From Pictodentalium vernedei (taxonomy: Eukaryota; Mollusca; Scaphopoda; Dentaliida; Dentaliidae): a stretch of 64,000 nt of DNA. Under the pieces are notes generated by a model. It did no database searches. It was not told the DNA's origin and worked only from the letters and a program-made list of their open reading frames with translations. Shown one piece after another: positions 32,763-43,117 of the stretch. Each line of letters opens with the position of its first letter. Position 1 is the stretch's first letter. The DNA lies in NCBI GenBank assembly GCA_031216915.1, contig CM062292.1:73018956-73082955 (forward strand). Reading direction: 5' to 3'. The position numbers and the translations under genes are program-made.

Positions 32763-33020
32763 ATTATTATTTATTTATTGGTGTTTAAGGTCACATATTT
32801 CTGCACAATGGCTAATCATGATGACGACAGTTTTACGGCTGGAAGAAGCTGGAGTACCCGGAGAGAACCACCGAGCAACTGTCAGCCCCAACATACTAAC
32901 TCCAAACAAGCAGGGTTAGTGTTGGTTGAAAGACAAGTGCACCATCGACATGCAGTACACCTTAGTACACAACACCACTGTGCACCCAAAAGGGCAATGG
33001 GGGTTAGTGTCTTGCCTAAG
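32763..33020 (-). repeat. SINE, tail A, 5'-truncated
   Basis: Tail (ttatttattggtgtttaagg) and body are present on the minus strand. The head is missing and the copy ends within 'gtgtcttgcc'. Confidence 0.7.
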
Positions 33021-33508
33021 CAGGCTTGTCATTTTGAGGTGGGCGATCGCCCCAGGCCACAGTCGCCCGCCTGAGTTAAAAATTTCATGGACAGTAAACA
33101 TCTGCCTAACCCCGATTTCTGCAGCCCATTAATTCAGTCGAAGGCACCTCAAAATCGGTTGTCTCAAAAGGCAATTTTCGCAGATTGAAGGAGGTAACAA
33201 AGCACAATTTGTGAAGTTTGTAGTGTGTCTTCAACGCAGTCACCAAGAGACAGTAAGTAACTTTCCAAATACGAGTGAGAGATCTGCCATTTCCAAAGTT
33301 GTAATTAGTTATTACATCGTACATCAGATTGTGACAATTCTCATGTCACGCAAGATTATGGGATGTATCATCCCCAAGCCAGTTTGACCCCTGACGATTC
33401 GCTTGGGCTGTTTCATTCCAAAATCAAAGCCAGGACGATTTGTCTCCCAAATCTGATTGATTCGCCCCAGGTTATCGGCATCTGGTGGTGAGCATGGTGC
33501 ACTAGCTT
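33021..33508. other. No gene seen
   Basis: Unique sequence; nothing recognisable on either strand. Confidence 0.45.
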
Positions 33509-33653
33509 GTACAGACATCATGTAATGTATAGATACGGGCTTGGTTATTTGGATGCAAGATAACTATAACACTCACTGTTAGTGAGTCATGGGTAACCTG
33601 GTATCTGGCATCCAAATAATCGAGCCTAAATCTATACATTATGTGATGATGTA
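33509..33653. repeat. Long imperfect palindrome (fold-back element)
   Basis: The left arm containing atgtatagatacgggcttgg and ttatttggatgc faces a right arm gcatccaaataatcgagcct, then aaatctatacat. The total length is about 145 bp. Confidence 0.65.
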
Positions 33654-33837
33654 CATCATAATTACACAAACCATGTACCTTAAAATGATATTAGTTGTAT
33701 ACCCAGCAGGCTGAAACAAAATGACCTCCACAAACCATAAATGGCCCTCCTGGGGTCATTTTATGCGAACCCAAAATGACCCTCCTGGGGTGATTTGAGG
33801 CAAACTGTAATGGCCCTTCTGCAATTTTCAAAATGAT

Positions 33838-33947
33838 AAGCCTGCCCAAGGACACAACGCGGTTGTCGCAGGTAGGTTTCAAACCGAGGATCTCTTGGCT
33901 TGAGCCTGTACCTCACCCTACTCAGCCACTGTGCCCTCCCCCCCCCC
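33838..33947 (-). repeat. SINE fragment: tRNA-like head type 1 and start of body
   Basis: The minus strand reads cacagtggctgagtagggtg, then the aagccaagagatcctcggtt region and the body start cgcgttgtgtccttggg. The tail is absent. Confidence 0.6.
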
Positions 33948-33954
33948 AAAAGTG

Positions 33955-34200
33955 ATTAGCCATTTACCTAACAAAATTGGACACATTTGCCCATGTACTT
34001 TGCAATTTCAGCAGCTGAAAAAATATTATTTTTCAATAAGTTTCAATAAAACCATATCTTGTGAACCTTCATTGGAATCAGCTCACTACAATGAGGGGTT
34101 ACATGCTATGTATGGTTTCATTGAAATTTTTGGAAAAATTTGAAAAAATGATATTTAAAATAATAAATTCTCATATCGTCTGTGTTGGGTGAAGGGTTAA
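33955..34200 (+). mobile_element. TTAA MITE family B1, diverged copy
   Basis: The left end is catttacctaac, the core has accatatcttgtgaaccttc with imperfect palindromy, and the right end ttgggtgaagggttaa ends at 34200. Confidence 0.6.
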
Positions 34201-34657
34201 GGAATTTTTTACAATAATTCGTTACTTATTATTTACTTGAATTATTTTCCTCTACTAGGCCACTGCAAAACATCTCTTAGAGTTGCCAGACAGAAATTGT
34301 ATTATTACAAATACTTCATAGAAATAAAAAATTACCAATTTACACAGAATACAGAGTAATCAAGTCCAACGAGTTTAAATAACTGGAGGCCTGATTAGTA
34401 AGAACTTGATTTGAACAAACTTGAATCCGACATCAATAAGGATTTAATATCTTAAGGATTTCATATAACATATAGATGCTAATTGGTGGATCTGAATAAA
34501 AGGATTTTTAAGGAATTTTCCTCAAATATGAATTGATGGACTTGATTTGAAGAAATATGAATCTCACTCCCATAAAGATGCTGTATATCAAATATAAATG
34601 ATTTTTGACTGGTGGATCAAGAGGTTTTTTCACGCATTTTGATCATATTGCACAGTT

Positions 34658-34901
34658 TATTTATTTATTTATTTATTTATTGGTGTTTAAGGTCACATAT
34701 TTTTGCACAATGGCTAATCATGACCACAACATGAGTATCAACTCAAAGACCAGGGGTGAGCGTTAAAAAGCCATGTTGCCCATTTTAGAGAGGGTTTGCA
34801 CCTCCCAAGCATTAGTGACTGGGTCCTATTTTACCAGTAAAACAGAACCTGTTTACCATAGTGAACAGGCACAGCTTTGCTTCCCGGGGTTCCCGTGGGG
34901 A
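34658..34901 (-). repeat. SINE-like family C, complete copy with 12-bp duplication
   Basis: The exact duplication TATTGCACAGTT is at 34646-34657 and 34902-34913. In sense orientation (minus strand) it begins tccccacgggaaccccggga and ends with tail A plus (aaat)n, the same tail as the SINEs. The head is not obviously tRNA- or 5S-like. Other copies lie at about 1540-1660, 41721-41907 and 47915-48155. Confidence 0.8.
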
Positions 34902-35604
34902 TATTGCACAGTTAAGCTTAAAGCTCTAGAAGGCGCCCAAATATGAACCCAGGTGCTCGATTTGAATAAACTTGAATTTCACCCCATAATGATGCTGTAT
35001 TCTAAATATCAAACGGTTCTGACTGGTGAATCTGAAGAACATTTTCAAAGAATATTCCTCATATTGCACTAAGTTAAAATCTGGGCTCCAATAGGGAACC
35101 TGAATATAAACCCATGGTCTTGATTTGAACAAACTTGAATCTGACCCACTCATATTGTGTCAGGTCAAAAGTCGGGTTCTCACAGGTAACCCAAATATAG
35201 ACACAGGGATTTAATTTGTAAACATTTAAATCTGAACAACCCCCACCCCTTCCCTCAGGATGCTGTATAACATATATCAACACATTTTGACTGATGGATC
35301 TTAAGATTTTCAAAAAAATATTCAAATTGCAATGCTAAAATTTGGGCACCCACGGGGAGCACAAATATGAACACAGAGATCTGATTTGAACGAACTTGAA
35401 TCTACACCCCATAAGGGTGCTGAAATATAAAGATCAAAAGATTCTCACTGGTGAATCAGAAGAGGAAGATTTTCACAGAATAATCCTCTTATTATACAAG
35501 TTAAAATTTGGGCTGCCATAGGGAACCCCAATATCAATCCAGAAACTTGATCTGAACAAACTTAAATCTGATCATCATAATGATGCTGAATGCTAAATAT
35601 CAGA

Positions 35605-35750
35605 AGATTCTCAGTGGTGGATCACAAGAGAAAGATTCTCAGTGGTGGATCACATGAGAAAGATTCTCAGTGGTGGATCACATGAGAAAGATTCTCAGTG
35701 GTGGATCACATGAGAAAAATTCTCAGTGGTGGATCACAAGAGAAAGATTT
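35605..35750 (+). repeat. 28-bp minisatellite, five units
   Basis: gattctcagtggtggatcac + aagagaaa repeats at 35605, 35633, 35661, 35689 and 35717. It is a local expansion of part of the F3 core unit. Confidence 0.85.
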
Positions 35751-35810
35751 TCGCAGAATATTCCACAAATTCAGGCTTCCTAAGGTAACCCAAATATGAA
35801 CCCAGTGACT

Positions 35811-36251
35811 AGTACTGAAACAGTTAACCAGATAATCGATTTCAAACCAGTTAGCTAAGAAAAACCGTCAACTGGTTATCCGAAACATTGATAGTGATCG
35901 TCATTCCACATTTAAAACGTAGTAAATCTGCCGTTTCTCCTTTATGAAAGATTGTGTATATTGAGAAATAATCAACTTTGGCGTTCAAGACTTCGTTAAT
36001 GATCAGCAGTTTCCGTGAGTAATGAATAATCGTAGAAACTATTCCGTAGTGTGTATACAAACGAACGTTGTCGAGTACTCGACAACGTTCGTTTGTATAC
36101 ACACTACGGAATAGTTTGAGAATACTTCTTTCCAATTCCTATAGTTTTGATTCCATAATCAGAGAAATAATGGCTTCGGATGACCGGATATTATCCGGTT
36201 ATAGCTCTCGGTTAGTCGGTTACGAAAATGAGCCAACCGTTTCAGCCCCAT
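35811..36251. mobile_element. hAT-like MITE with a perfect 82-bp central palindrome
   Basis: The ends ctgaaacagttaacc and its inverted partner (gctgaaacggttggc on the other strand) lie inside an F3 unit. Flanks cagtgact (35803-35810) and cagggact (36252-36259) match at 7 of 8 bases, and the rest of the F3 unit resumes after the insertion. Confidence 0.65.
36036..36117. repeat. Perfect palindrome, 41-bp arms without spacer
   Basis: The arms start aaactattccgtagtgtgta and meet at gagt|actc between 36076 and 36077. No mismatch was found over 82 bases. Confidence 0.95.
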
Positions 36252-36603
36252 CAGGGACTTGATTTGAACAAAGATGAATCTGATCCTCTTATGGATGTTG
36301 TATATCAAAAGATTCAGATTAGTGCTTCTGGAGAGAATGATAATAGTTTTTGAAAAAATATAAAGATATTCCATCCATCAGATCATAAGAAGTCTTTTTT
36401 TTTAATTTTGGGCAATTTCCCCCACCCCCTCCTGAGGGAGGGGGGAGCTTATCAGTTTTAACAAAACTGAATTACACCTCCCCAGGCATCATTCACATGA
36501 AATTTTATTGGAGTCGATTCAGCAGTTTGCGAGAAGACTCAAATAGCACCTTTATAACAGACGACAGACAACGGATAAAGAGTGATCAGTCTAGCTCACA
36601 CGG

Positions 36604-37192
36604 TATTTCAGTCAGATGAGTTAAAAAAACAAATCACTTACCCGACAGTACAATTGCCACCTTTGTATTGGTCAAGTCTAGAAAACTTCATTCCACTGGA
36701 TCTTGGCTTATCACTTGGCAGTGTTCCTATGAAACAGACAGGTAAAACTGAAGGAATTCAGCTGTTAACAAAATAGATTTAACAAACAAATCAGACAGAA
36801 AGATAATGTTGTAAATATGTGCCTTACCTGTTGTTGTTATTGTTGCTGTCGTAGTTTGTGGTTTTAGGATGCTTCTTGGAGAAGCAGAGTCCACAAACCC
36901 CCAAAACTCTCATTCAAGAAAGCCTAGCTAATGAGTATCTGGTAAATGTGAGTGGAATTTAAACGGTTATTTGATTAACCTGCAACAAGATATTTTCAGT
37001 TACGATTTCTGTTACTAGTTAATCCTTTACCTAATGAATCGACAGCATAGTGAGCACAGTCTTACCTGCCTATTAATAGTGATGGTCAGGATATCTGATT
37101 TGAAATAATACTGATGGCATTTTCCCTCCATTCCTCACTCTGGCTGGCATGATTATGAAATTCCATGACAAACTTGTGAAGAATAATTGATT
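36604..37192. other. No gene seen
   Basis: Unique sequence. A short open frame (36582-36776) shows no domain. Confidence 0.45.
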
Positions 37193-37594
37193 AACTAGAG
37201 GTACTGAGAGCAACTCACAAAGTGATCCCCCCCTCCCGCACCTGAAATGTATAAGTTAGATTATCTCCCCTTGGAAATTTCAGAACAGAATTAAATTGCT
37301 TCATGCACATCTTCATATGGAGTTCTTCCATTGTGTAAAGTTTCATGAAAATTCTTCAAAGGGTTTAGGAGTTGTGCTTTCAAGGATGGACAGACGGTAT
37401 AAGTTAGATTATATCCCCTTGGAAATGTCAGAACGAAATTATATTGCTTCATGCACATCTTCATATGGAGTTCTTTCATTGTGTAAAGTTTCATTCAAAT
37501 TCTTCAAACGGTTTAGAAGGAGTTGTGCTTACAAGGATGGACAGATGGACGGACAGGGTGATTCCTATATACCCCCCCAAACTTATAACAATTA
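37193..37594 (+). mobile_element. Tandem-core element F1, short copy (2 core units)
   Basis: It has the same start (aactagaggtactg), C-run, core and GGACAGATGGACGGACAGG stretch as 9039-10221. The terminal hairpin is cut by the SINE inserted at 37595. Confidence 0.75.
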
Positions 37595-37939
37595 TTTATT
37601 TATTTATCGGTGTTCAATGATACTTTCGACAGCCAGGGTCACCTCGTGTCAGACAGTTTTACTAGTGGAGGAAGCGGGGTACCTGGAGAGAACCACTGAG
37701 CAACAGTGAGCAATTGTCAGTCTCCCCAACATACCCAACTCCGTGCAAGCAGGGTTAGCCTTGGTTGCAGACAAGTGCATCATCAAGGTGCAGTATGCCT
37801 TAGCGCACAGCATCATCATGCCCCCATGTGAGCAATCGAGATGATGTGCCTTGCCCAAGGACATAACGCGGGGATCAAACCATGGGCCTTTTCGGTTTGA
37901 AGTCCAATGCCGTAACCACAGAGCAACAGAACTCCCGAT
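37595..37939 (-). repeat. SINE, tRNA-like head type 2, tail B
   Basis: The duplication TAACAATTA is at 37586-37594 and 37940-37948. The minus-strand head includes tgctctgtggttacggcatt and a degenerate B box ggtttgatccc. The body is common; tail B (related to 'tttcgacagccagggtcacc') replaces tail A. Confidence 0.8.
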
Positions 37940-37948
37940 TAACAATTA

Positions 37949-38653
37949 AAGTCGACTTTAATCGTTCTCTGTAACCTCTAGAAACAATTATATAGAAAAC
38001 AATATTTTTGGTCATTACTTCCTCGGACAGGACATTCTTTTGGCAGGCAGGTAAGCTACAGGCCTGCTACTCTCCCGAGGAAAATGCAGACTCTTGACTA
38101 TCTCAGGCCCAAACCTGAGCCAAGGCTCAGGTTTGGACCTGAAATGGTCAAGAGCCTAATAATAGTCGCATTAAGATTTAAGAAGGCAATTGCACTCCTT
38201 CCTGAGAAGGCCAATTATTTGTACAGCATTACGTTCTAGAACACCTGACGTGGTGTCATGTGTTGTATCTTTAAACTTCTTTTCCATATCAACAAGAGCT
38301 GGACTGTCGTCCGGTACATACCCCCACATGGTGTACCGCCTAGTGTGGGCATACCTATGACCAAATATTACAGAAAACAAGTTCCATAATAATTTACTAA
38401 AGTTATGAAAGTTATGAATATTCTCGGATGGACTCACACAAGGACGGAAGCACGGACGTATGTAATCCAGTATACCCCTCCATTCTTCAAAAGTGGGGGT
38501 ATAATTACAATGTATTTTGATATTCTACAGCCTCTGACACTTCTTATGAGCATGATGGGGAGGAGAGTAATAATAATTCATCAGTAAAGGAGTGATGAAA
38601 ACCCATAATCATCGACTTTGAAATTGAAGTCAATTATGGGTGTTTCCAATGAT
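37949..38653. other. Mixed region: palindrome, candidate exon, element-end remnant
   Basis: An imperfect palindrome sits at about 38089-38153 (ctcaggtttgg arms). A candidate exon is listed separately. At about 38425-38510 a remnant 'acggaagcacggacg...tataccccctcc' resembles an F1-type 3' end. Confidence 0.4.
38171..38437 (-). CDS. Possible exon or gene fragment, unrecognised, 88 codons
   Basis: The minus-strand frame ends at 38171. Its second half is compositionally balanced and protein-like (RRYTMWGYVPDDSPALVDME, then KKFKDTT..., VLERNAVQIIGLL). A possible splice acceptor (ttggtcatag) lies just before this part, and a possible donor (cgtcag|gtgttc) lies within it. I recognise no family, and the first part of the frame looks like AT-rich intron or intergenic sequence. 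It could be a terminal exon, a captured gene fragment or chance. Confidence 0.22.
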   Translation of the reverse strand: MSPSENIHNFHNFSKLLWNLFSVIFGHRYAHTRRYTMWGYVPDDSPALVDMEKKFKDTTHDTTSGVLERNAVQIIGLLRKECNCLLKS

Positions 38654-38964
38654 TATTATTTATTTATTTATTGGTGTTTAACGTCACATACTTATGCACA
38701 ATGGCTAATCATGACCATGACAGTTTTATAGGTGGAAGAAGCTGGAGTACCCGGAGAGAACCACAGAGCAATGACGAGCAGCTTCCAGCTCCCCAACATC
38801 GATAACTCCGCACTGCAGTACAGACAGTGTTAGATTGGTTGAAGACATGCGCACCATCGACGTGCAGTATGCCTTAGTACATGGCATCATCGTGCCCCCC
38901 ATGTGTACAATCAGGGTTAAGTGCTTTGCCCAAGGACACAACGCGGGAGTCCGAATCGATCGCT
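38654..38964 (-). repeat. SINE, tail A, truncated inside 5S-type head
   Basis: The exact duplication TTTCCAATGAT is at 38643-38653 and 38965-38975. On the minus strand the copy starts gcgatcgattcggactcccg, the same head-body junction as the 5S-headed SINE at 15611. It lacks the earlier 5S part. Confidence 0.8.
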
Positions 38965-39080
38965 TTTCCAATGATGAGTTGACTTCTTGATTAGTCATGA
39001 CAGGCCTGTTCCTCACTGCCAAATAATATTGATTGCTGGGATTTTCTCCCAAAATTAATAATGGTATCAATACTATATTT

Positions 39081-39285
39081 GGGCAGGTGAGAGTATCCTC
39101 ACATAATATACAAATTGAGCAGTCAAAAAAAATAAAAAACTTAAACAAAAACATATCATGTGACTCATCATTGGATTGAACTGGTCCAGCTCATTCTAAG
39201 GAGGAGTCACATGATACGGTTTTGCCGAAATGTTTTGAAAATTTTGTTGGAGAAAAAAAAATTAAAACAAGTGCATTGACGATCA
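39081..39285 (+). mobile_element. TTAA MITE family B1, strongly diverged
   Basis: It retains aatatacaaattgagcag, aacatatcatgtgactcatc and gagtcacatgatacgg around a broken palindrome. The TTAA ends are not preserved. Confidence 0.5.
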
Positions 39286-40077
39286 CCAGCGATCTGACAA
39301 TAGTCCCCCATAATTGGGGGTGTCACCAAATTGTTTTATCTTATGCTGCTACTTGCCCAGACAAAAAATTATTGGGATGTTGTTTAGAAGTTCTAGGCAG
39401 AAAACTAATTACACCCAAGTTTCAACAAAAACGGCTGCCAGTTGGCCATCTTAATTTAAATAAATTTACGTGCATCAATTTTACATAATGTCTGATCATT
39501 GCCGAAAATCTGAAACAAAAGTATCAAAGCGTCTCCGAGATAGAGGTTGTAACAGGACAAACCAGCATAATAGAAATTTTCTGTTGCAAAGGCAGGGCTT
39601 CTTCTGGGAACGATAGGGCAATAGTTGCTAAAAACAACTTGTTTTACTGATGTCACACCACTTTATTTTAAACAAGTTTACGTCAAACTAAGTGTACCTT
39701 CTGGAAAGTTACACTTAACTGTAAACAGTTAATTGATCTCACCCCAAGCCTGTTTTATTTCATTTAAAATAATACATGAAAGGATCATTTTTGTAATATT
39801 AGTTTATTTTATAACATGCTTACCTATTCTACTATAGAAAAAAGCCTATGACATAAATTTTAGCTTTACACACCAAGCGTGGTGAACAAACCAACAATGG
39901 GATTTCAGTTGTTAAAATTTACACTTGCAGTGGAACTACATCCAAGTTGATCTTTGGTGACCTCTCCTTGAATGCAAACGTGTCTAAAACTGGTCGCCTC
40001 GTGAAGAGTGAAATGAAATCAGCAATTATTTATTACGTCTTTAAATAAGTTTACCTCATAAAACACCAAAAATGAAC
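39286..40077. other. No gene seen
   Basis: AT-rich unique sequence; nothing recognisable on either strand. Confidence 0.45.
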
Positions 40078-40560
40078 GTGTCAATGACACTGTAGCTCAC
40101 CTGGTGTAAGACATGTACACGTATAGTATGTGATACAGCAATAACACACCTAGGTAATGACCTGATAACAAAGGTACATGTAAAGTATTGTAATGGTCTG
40201 TACATAAATACTGACCGTAGCCTGTAACAAATGTACAGGTAAAGTATTGTAAAGGTGGGTGACAGTTAGATGCCTTTGGCCAGAGCAGTATTGAAATGTG
40301 CACTTACTGTGTATAAGTAGTATTGAATAAATCAAAGTTTGTCTAATTGGCCGTTATCGGCCATCTTGAAATTTCAGACCATACCCAAAAACACTCGTTC
40401 TCGTCCCAAGGTGATAACATAGTACCCAAGAAGTTTCATTAAGATCAGTTCATAAATACGGCCTCTAGCCCGAGCCATATTGAATTGTTGACTGACGGAC
40501 AGATATCCAGACGGACAGATGGACGACGGGCGATGACTATGTCAAAGTTGAGTTAATTAA
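40078..40560 (+). mobile_element. Tandem-core element F2, short copy
   Basis: It starts gtgtcaatgacactgtagct, as at 43118, continues with two short repeats (acaaaggtacatgtaaagta type), then a single partial core unit, a GGACAGATGGACG stretch and the end caaagttgag. Confidence 0.65.
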
Positions 40561-40798
40561 CAAACATACATTGTCTCAGTTTAATAAAACATCTATAACT
40601 CAAAATAGTATGTTATTAAAATGAAAAAGGCCCCCTAATTTGCGCATTTCTTTTTTTATTTCACTTCAGCGATAAAATTGCCAGCGGAAGTACTGACCAC
40701 CAGTGGTCATGTAAACAAATACAGATTCGCACATGTGTAAATATTGATTTATTTAACATTTAAACACATTAATCCAACGATCCAGGATGGTCATGGTA

Positions 40799-41227
40799 CA
40801 GTGGAACCTTGTTAATTGAAAAGCCGCTTTGCCAATGAAAATTATTCAATTAACAGGATTATTCAATCAACAGGGATTGTGACACTTTCCTGTATTCTAG
40901 AGATAAACTTAGTATTTATTCTACTATATCTTGTTTGACAGAGCTCCATGAGCTCTGTCAAACAAGATATAACAGATTAAATGACTGTATTGGAGGTACT
41001 GAGGCCAAATAGGCCTATAAACAAAGGAAAACTGGGGAGAGTCCGGGTAATTTCTCGCCAGGTTACAAGATTTTTTATTCAATTAACAGGAGATTACTCT
41101 ATAACCTATATTCAATTAACAGGTTAATTTTGTATTGGAGGTATTGTACATGGTTTTGTGTTGGGAAATTATATTCAATTATCAGGGTTATACAGTTAAG
41201 AGATATCCAATTAAGTCGGCTCCACTG
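40799..41227 (+). mobile_element. pogo/Tigger-like MITE, complete copy 2
   Basis: TA duplications are at 40797-40798 and 41228-41229. The ends are cagtggaaccttgttaattg and, inverted, cagtggagccgacttaattg. Repeated attaacagg motifs flank a central palindrome (about 40915-40985) with the arm atatcttgtttgacagagct. Confidence 0.8.
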
Positions 41228-41231
41228 TATA

Positions 41232-41388
41232 AAAAAAATATACCCAAAGTAGCTTGGTGTACCAAATGTTCGCCACTCGTGGTGAAGTGGTGTTAACCAT
41301 GCACCAAAGGCTCGTGGTTAACACTACTTCACCATTCGTGGTGTACATTTGGTACACCAAGCTACTATGGGTATATTCTATATATAAA
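41232..41388. repeat. Large imperfect palindrome directly next to the Tigger-like MITE
   Basis: The left arm tatacccaaagtagcttggt, then gtaccaaatgt, faces acatttggtacaccaagcta, then tgggtata. A second inner palindrome (gtggtgttaacca...ggttaacactac) sits at the centre. It may be a fold-back element. Confidence 0.7.
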
Positions 41389-43117
41389 CCAATAGTAATA
41401 GCACGTTGAGTTAGTGCACTTTTTGTCGCAATCAAACTCAAACTGCCCATTCTGTGAAACTCAATTCCTGCAGAAATACAGCACACCCAACAATATTATA
41501 CTAGTAAACAGAGATCATTAACATCATTCCTAACCTCTAATGGGATACGTGTACATGTAATGATGGAAATAGATAGTAAAATTCGACTACATATACAGAA
41601 TGAAGAGAGTGGATTACTACTTAATCGTGGCGACATATATTTTCCACTAGAAAAGTATTAAAAATTGTTCACAACAACACAAGAAACACTTGCAAACTTT
41701 CATCACATGTACCACTCACCGGGTGTAAAGGTCACATATTTTTGCAGAATGGCTAATCATTGCCACAACATGAGTATCAACTCAAGACCAGGGCTGAGCG
41801 TTAATAAGCCATGCTGCCCATTTTAGAGAGGGTTTGCATCTCCCAAGCATTGGTGACTGGTACCTATTTTACCAGTAAAACAGAGCCTGTTTACCACAGT
41901 GAACTGAACAGTGTAAATTTTTATTAAGAGGTAACAATTGCCTAAACGAACAGCCCCCAATACAATGTTTTGTAATCAATAGCAAGCAAAATGTCATGTG
42001 TCAGTACCAGAAAATGAAATCTGTGGCTCAACAGTGTTAAAACATTGAATTGTGGGTCTTGCAGGGATTCCCTCGATGCTGGAAGACATGCTTTCAGACT
42101 CAACATAATGTATGAACTGACATGTGAAAAAATGTGAAATAGATTTTTGTTTTAAATCAAAAAACAACTTCAGTAAACAAGCACTGCTTCAACTCCCACG
42201 GTTTCAACAGAAAAGTTTCAAACATGGTACCCCACGAATATTTTCATCAATAAAGTGCAGGCCAGGTTTAAAATATAAGCACATTTGCTAAACAGGGCAG
42301 TGTATTGGTTGTCAAAATCGAAGCTCTGACACTGTCACTTATTTCTCGAATTCCTCTCATGAGGGTAAGTTAGTCAATGGTATGTCATGATGTAACAGAC
42401 TGTTAGAAATGATTTTCATTGTTCTTTTCAACCAGGTCTTTCATCATCACTAGGGTTTAATATATTCCCTGGTTTTCTAGAAACCGGGAACGGGAATGAA
42501 ATTACTCTCAGAACCGGGAACCGGGAAATTTCCTGTGTAATATAAAGCAAATTTATAAGGGTAACATAACGCATTTATTTTAATGATAATGAGAATATTT
42601 TATTGGCAATCTCCCATCTCCAAACAGAAAAGTTCTTTTTCTGAGGTAAGTATGAAAACCCAAACCCAATTCCCCATTAAAAACGCGTGTAGTGCAGAGC
42701 AGAATATTTAGGGATTCGCAGAGCCTAGATATTATGGAATTTACCATCTGAAATCGGTACGAGATCACCACCATTTCCTTACTGATCAAAGTCACTGGCC
42801 TTCAATCATGATGCTGTACAACGAAACATTGGGTACATGTATAAATAAAATGTGTTCAGCCTGTATTCTGTGGTACTTCATCATGCAAGCATCACAATAC
42901 AATAATTAAAATGGGAGAAAAAACTACAAAACACTTTTTTCAATGACAGACGATTGTTACGCAACATGTAAGTCACATGACTGTCACAAACATGTTTTCA
43001 GTTTGTCAAGTTAATTTTTTAATTCAGTTTTCTCCCTTGATGTTTCTCTCCAATGTTGATTGCAGAGTACATATACACAATGGATAAACAAATCAAGGGA
43101 GGTAACAAGTTGAATGA
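41389..43117. other. No gene seen; SINE-like remnant and a possible hAT end
   Basis: 41721-41907 is a copy of SINE-like family C, minus sense, lacking its 5' end. Near 42448-42530, ctagggtttaat followed by repeated accgggaac motifs looks like one hAT-type end without a partner. Confidence 0.5.

Larger units (their letters stand above)
34380..36603 (+). mobile_element. Tandem-core element F3, copy 1, with three later insertions or expansions
   Basis: Diverged units of about 160 bp contain tttgaacaaacttgaatctg, gatgctgtat and cctcatattgcac, as in 55730-57891. The right end keeps 'acagacgacagacaacgg' and 'ctagctcacac'. It is interrupted by a SINE-like copy (34658-34901), a 28-bp minisatellite (35605-35750) and a hAT-type MITE (35811-36251). 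Confidence 0.6.
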
